Shown piece by piece: positions 7,609-10,916 of a stretch of 10,916 bases of DNA. The DNA lies in the NCBI GenBank assembly GCA_905233965.1, contig CAJOFG010000032.1, positions 1,777 through 12,692 on the forward strand, written 5' to 3'. The first letter of the stretch is position 1, and the number at the start of each line of letters is the position of its first letter. The stretch is from an uncultured Selenomonadaceae bacterium (lineage in GTDB: Bacteria > Bacillota > Negativicutes > Selenomonadales > Selenomonadaceae). Under the pieces are notes generated by a model. The model ran no database searches. It was not told the origin of the DNA and worked only from the letters and a program-made list of their open reading frames with translations. Position numbers and translations under genes: made by a program.

Positions 7609-8244
7609 ATGTCCGAAGGATTTAACGACCTGAAAAGTAAATTCGACAAGCGATTTGAAAAAGAAATTGAGGAAATCAAAAAAAATAAAATTCGTATCGC
7701 CGGACTTGCTTTTTGCGTTATCGCTTTCGGACTTTTTTCTTTGTCGGAAAATCTTTCCGGCGGCGAAGAAATAAGTTTAAATTCCCCGCCCGAACAAATT
7801 CAACCGGACGAAACGAAACAAAAGCCGGACAATAAACCGGAAGTCACGCCGGCGAAAAAAAATTCTCCGGAAAATCTCGGAGAAAATGTAACGCCGGTTA
7901 TCGGTGCAAATTCTTCCGCGCTTTACGTCAAAGATCCGTTCGCTCGTCCGAAAAAAATCAAACAGCCGGAGAAAAATAAAATCCCCGCGCCGAATGTTCC
8001 ACCCCCCGTGCAAAATCCGGCGACCGGTTCGGAAGAAAAATTTGTTCTGAACGGAATTGCGATAAGCGAAAAAAAAATTGCTCTCGTCAGTCACCTGTTC
8101 AAGCGGGACGGAAAAAATTTTCGCGAAGATTTGATGTTGACTGTCGGCGAAAATTTGGGGCGACGAAAAATTTTGAACATCACGCCGAACGGAATAATTT
8201 TCGACACGGGCGAAAAACTTATTTTGAACGGAGAAATTTTTTGA
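7609..8244 (+). CDS. Membrane-anchored protein with PilP/GspC-like C-terminal domain
   Basis: A 211-residue protein. Residues 1-27 are a charged cytoplasmic helix rich in Lys and Glu, 28-45 a single membrane segment with the basic residues before it, so the rest should face the periplasm. Residues 50-140 form a Pro/Lys/Glu/Asn-rich linker that contains KDPFARP (108-114), like the DPF motif that opens the folded domain of PilP and GspC. Residues 143-211 read as beta-strands with the pattern LNGIA, ALVSH, LTVGENLG, ILNITPNGIIFD, as in those homology-region domains. In type IV pilus and type II secretion machines such domains join the inner-membrane platform to the outer-membrane secretin. No pilus gene is nearby, so the role is open. 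The Shine-Dalgarno site is weak (AAGTGAT at 7591-7597). It is the last gene before the terminator. Confidence 0.75.
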   Translation: MSEGFNDLKSKFDKRFEKEIEEIKKNKIRIAGLAFCVIAFGLFSLSENLSGGEEISLNSPPEQIQPDETKQKPDNKPEVTPAKKNSPENLGENVTPVIGANSSALYVKDPFARPKKIKQPEKNKIPAPNVPPPVQNPATGSEEKFVLNGIAISEKKIALVSHLFKRDGKNFREDLMLTVGENLGRRKILNITPNGIIFDTGEKLILNGEIF

Positions 8245-8250
8245 AAATAT

Positions 8251-8288
8251 TTGTCGGTAAAAATTTTTTTGCCGGCAACTTTTTTTTT
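8251..8288 (+). terminator. Rho-independent terminator closing the seven-gene operon
   Basis: Bases 8251-8262 pair with 8267-8278 to form a 12-bp stem with two G-U pairs (8254/8275 and 8258/8271) and a four-base loop. A run of nine T follows at 8280-8288. It begins seven bases after the stop of the PilP-like gene. The design is the same as the terminator at 785-820: G-C pairs at the base, an A/T-symmetric tract at the top. Confidence 0.85.
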
Positions 8289-8297
8289 GCGCTTATG

Positions 8298-8306
8298 TGG
8301 TATAAT
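8298..8306 (+). promoter_or_regulatory. Extended -10 promoter of the histidine kinase gene
   Basis: TGGTATAAT at 8298-8306 is a perfect extended -10 element (TGn followed by TATAAT). The -35 position, near 8278-8283, falls in the terminator T run and shows no TTGACA-like sequence, as is common for extended -10 promoters. Transcription would begin about 8312-8314. Confidence 0.7.
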
Positions 8307-8312
8307 TTTTTC

Positions 8313-8318
8313 GGTGAT
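8313..8318 (+). promoter_or_regulatory. Ribosome binding site of the histidine kinase gene
   Basis: GGTGAT matches the 3' half of the full Shine-Dalgarno sequence (GGAGGTGAT) and lies four bases before ATG 8323. If transcription begins where the -10 box predicts, this site is at or within a base or two of the 5' end of the mRNA. Confidence 0.5.
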
Positions 8319-8322
8319 TTAA

Positions 8323-10916
8323 ATGGAAGAGAAAAATAATTCGTCAGAAAATATTTTTAACAGGAAAATTATCGGCAACATAAATTTAAGGTTGATTTTG
8401 GATTGTATTTTAATGCTCCTCATTCTGTCCGGCATTGCTTATTTTGCTCATTGCAGAATCAGAATGATGTTGAATGCGGCATTGGAAGAGGCAGTTGCAA
8501 AAAACGCGCATACCGTCGCTTATGAACTCGACAAAGAATTTAAATTGGAAGTTTCAAGCCTTTTGACTTTGGCGGGTTACCTCGACGAAAATAAACTTTC
8601 GCCGCAAGATTTGGTAACCGCTCTGAACGACGCGGAAGGAAAAAATGCCGGAATTATTTCGTCGGACGGAAAACTTATTGCCGGAGATTTTCCGCCGTTT
8701 GCAATTTTTGAGACAACGCGAAATTCTCTTGACGGAAGCATTGTTATTCGCTACCTTCGCGGCATAGGATTGGTTTTTTCCGTGCCGGCGAAAATTGACG
8801 GAGAAGATTGCGTCCTGTTCGATTATTACAACGATAAAGCCGTGCGCAACAAATTCCGGACAATCAGTTACAACGGAGACGGCACAATAATTTTTTTGAA
8901 CAACCGGGAAGATTGGACGGTTCTTGCCGAAGGTTTGTCTTTGATAAACACGGATCCGGAAATGGATGCCGGCCGGGAGCAACTCGGAGAAAAAGCCGGT
9001 TGGGACAAGGAAAACGGAACACTTCAAAAATCGTCCGCCGCAATTTTCTACGAATTTAAGGGGCAACCCTATTTTATTTACTGCGCGGTCGTTTCGGAGC
9101 GTCATCACTTCACAATTTCCGGTTACGTTCCTTGGGAATCGGTTGCGGTCGGTTTGAATACGATTTACGTTGCAACTTTGATTGTATTTTCTCTGTTGAT
9201 CTGGATACTTTTCATGTTCGCCAGAATCCGTTACAAAACGGTTGAAAATAAATCTTTGCGCCGGGAAAAAATTTACGCGCTCCAAGCAAGCAAGACCAAG
9301 AGCGATTTTTTGTCGAACATGAGCCACGAAATTCGCACGCCGATAAATGCGATTTTGGGAATGGACGAAATGATTTTGCGCGAATCGAAGGACGAACAAA
9401 TTTTGGAGTATGCGGAAAATCTTCGTCACGCCGGAAACAGTTTGCTCGGAATCGTGAATGACATTTTGGACTTCAGCAAAATTGAGGCGGGAAAAATGGA
9501 AATTATTCCCGTAGAATATTCCCTGAGTTCCCTGCTCAACGATTTGGTGAACATGATTAAGCCGCGACTCGACAAAAAAGGTTTGGAGTTGAAAACTTTC
9601 GTCAACCCGGCAATTCCCGGAATTTTATTCGGCGATGAAATTCGGTTGAAACAAATCATCACAAACATTTTGACAAACGCGGTTAAATACACCGAGTACG
9701 GCTCGGTGACTTTGACGGTCGATTTTGAGCGCACCGTCGAAAATAAAATTTTGCTCTCCGTCAGCGTGCAAGATACCGGAATCGGAATCAAAGAGGAGGA
9801 CTTGGAAAAACTTTTCACCGCGTTTGAACGTATCGAAGAAAAAAGAAACCGTTCGATTGAAGGTACCGGCTTGGGAATGAACATCACCCGGCAACTTTTG
9901 GACTTGATGCACAGCAAATTGGAAGTTGCCAGCGTTTACGGGGAAGGCTCTAATTTTTCTTTCCGGGTCGAACAAAAAATCGTGAACGACGAACCGATAG
10001 GAAATTTTACGAAGGCGTTCAGAAATTATCTTCGTACGCACAAACAGTATCGCGAAAAATTCACCGCGCCGAACGCAAAAATTTTGGTCGTCGATGATAC
10101 CGTCATGAATTTGACGGTTGTCAAAGGTCTGCTCAAGCAAACCAAAATTAAAATCGAAACGGTTGAGAGCGGTTACGAATGTTTAAACCTCGTCGAAAAA
10201 AATCACTACGATATAATTTTCCTCGATCACCGTATGCCCGGCATGGACGGAATAGAAACGCTCCAAAAAATGAAAACTTTGTCGCACAACAAAAACCGGG
10301 AAACGCCGGTAATTTCTCTGACGGCAAACGCGGTAAGCGGAGCGCGCGAACAATATATCGCCGCCGGTTTCCAAGATTATCTCACAAAGCCGATAAATGC
10401 CGACTCGCTTGAAAATTTAATCATAAAATATTTGCCGCCCGACCTCGTTCAAAAAACCGGACAGCTTATCGACGAACCGAAAGAAAATTCAAATGTTCTG
10501 CCGGAATTTTTGAAAAAAGTTGACGGTCTGCATATCGACAAGGGAATTGAACACTGCGGAGGGGGAGAGGCTTACCTCGACGCTTTAACCGTTTTTGCCG
10601 AAGCGGTGACTTCCGGCGCGGACGAAATTCAAAATTATTTCGACAAGGGCGACTGGAAAAATTACACGACGAAAGTACACGCGCTGAAATCGTCGGCAAA
10701 AGTTATCGGCGCGGAAGAGTTGAGCGACCGGGCGAAACGTTTGGAAGATGCCGGCAATTCAAACTACATTGACGAAATTAAACAGTTTACCGCGCCGCTT
10801 TTGGAGCTTTACCGGAGTTATGCGGAAAAACTTTCTCCGCTCGTCAAAAAAGAATCCGAAGAAGACACCGACAAGCCGCTTATCGAACCGGACGCGCTCG
10901 CCGAAGCTTACGAAAC
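8323..10916 (+). CDS. Hybrid sensor histidine kinase (HisKA-HATPase-REC-HPt), 3' end outside window
   Basis: Inner-membrane phosphorelay kinase, open to the right edge with at least 864 residues and no stop. Residues 27-44 are the first membrane segment and about 279-299 the second. Between them lie about 230 extracytoplasmic residues, probably a Cache-like sensor (GIISSDGKLIAGD and FTISGYVPWESVAVG fit), ligand unknown. HisKA has the H-box SNMSHEIRTP with His335. The ATPase shows the N-box with Asn452, the G1 box DTGIGI (484-489) and the G2 box GTGLGM (514-519). The receiver (about 586-696) has acidic Asp591 and Asp592, phosphate-accepting Asp635 in FLDHRMPGMDG, Thr667 and Lys689. The HPt domain (about 740-850) has His786 in HALKSSAKVIGA. 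All relay residues are present. It is transcribed from its own promoter. No separate response regulator is visible; one may follow. Confidence 0.95.
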   Translation, partial: MEEKNNSSENIFNRKIIGNINLRLILDCILMLLILSGIAYFAHCRIRMMLNAALEEAVAKNAHTVAYELDKEFKLEVSSLLTLAGYLDENKLSPQDLVTALNDAEGKNAGIISSDGKLIAGDFPPFAIFETTRNSLDGSIVIRYLRGIGLVFSVPAKIDGEDCVLFDYYNDKAVRNKFRTISYNGDGTIIFLNNREDWTVLAEGLSLINTDPEMDAGREQLGEKAGWDKENGTLQKSSAAIFYEFKGQPYFIYCAVVSERHHFTISGYVPWESVAVGLNTIYVATLIVFSLLIWILFMFARIRYKTVENKSLRREKIYALQASKTKSDFLSNMSHEIRTPINAILGMDEMILRESKDEQILEYAENLRHAGNSLLGIVNDILDFSKIEAGKMEIIPVEYSLSSLLNDLVNMIKPRLDKKGLELKTFVNPAIPGILFGDEIRLKQIITNILTNAVKYTEYGSVTLTVDFERTVENKILLSVSVQDTGIGIKEEDLEKLFTAFERIEEKRNRSIEGTGLGMNITRQLLDLMHSKLEVASVYGEGSNFSFRVEQKIVNDEPIGNFTKAFRNYLRTHKQYREKFTAPNAKILVVDDTVMNLTVVKGLLKQTKIKIETVESGYECLNLVEKNHYDIIFLDHRMPGMDGIETLQKMKTLSHNKNRETPVISLTANAVSGAREQYIAAGFQDYLTKPINADSLENLIIKYLPPDLVQKTGQLIDEPKENSNVLPEFLKKVDGLHIDKGIEHCGGGEAYLDALTVFAEAVTSGADEIQNYFDKGDWKNYTTKVHALKSSAKVIGAEELSDRAKRLEDAGNSNYIDEIKQFTAPLLELYRSYAEKLSPLVKKESEEDTDKPLIEPDALAEAYE

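Noticed and set aside
8554..9429. Long open frame on the - strand, about 291 codons, over the kinase sensor region
   Set aside because: The kinase frame on the + strand is open throughout with clear domains; the minus frame has none.
1..10916. CRISPR array, tRNA, rRNA, transposase, integrase or toxin-antitoxin pair
   Set aside because: None seen: no spaced long repeats, no cloverleaf, no matching protein motifs on either strand.

Overview
The window reads as ordinary chromosomal sequence from a low-to-moderate GC, diderm member of the Bacillota. A Negativicutes/Selenomonadales origin is my best guess, with moderate confidence. The reasons are the Firmicutes-style glmU-prs core, the wording of the FCD-type GntR regulator and GlmU sequences, and an inner-membrane protein with a PilP/GspC-like C-terminal domain, which only makes sense in a cell with an outer membrane. 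All genes lie on the + strand. No tRNA, rRNA, CRISPR array, insertion sequence or phage gene was found.

Layout. (1) Bases 1-765 hold the catalytic end of an N-acetylmuramoyl-L-alanine amidase behind a very charged Lys/Glu/Asp linker; the gene probably begins upstream of the window. (2) Bases 766-961 hold a strong intrinsic terminator, several A/T-symmetric tracts and a promoter with a perfect TATAAT. (3) Bases 962-8244 hold seven closely spaced genes that look like one transcript: a FadR-type (FCD) GntR regulator, glmU, prs, htpG, a PLP-dependent aminotransferase, a small ASCH/PUA-like protein, and a membrane-anchored protein resembling PilP/GspC. A second strong intrinsic terminator follows at 8251-8288. 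(4) An extended -10 promoter abuts that terminator and drives, from an almost leaderless start, a large hybrid histidine kinase (sensor, HisKA, HATPase, receiver, HPt) that runs off the right edge at 10916 with no stop codon.

How the genes fit together. GlmU makes UDP-GlcNAc for peptidoglycan and lipopolysaccharide, Prs makes PRPP for nucleotides, His and Trp, and the amidase trims peptidoglycan, so the left half is envelope and precursor metabolism. HtpG and the aminotransferase are housekeeping additions to the operon. The two short genes at its end are the least understood. The kinase is a separate, self-contained phosphorelay unit whose partner is not in the window.

I did not find a clear new multi-gene system. 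The observations most worth a second look are a three-residue in-frame shortening in the GlmU acetyltransferase active-site coil, the PilP-like and ASCH-like proteins at the operon's end, three evenly spaced GCATGA repeats ahead of prs, and the tight terminator-promoter-start packing ahead of the kinase. No stretch longer than 300 bases lacks a gene.
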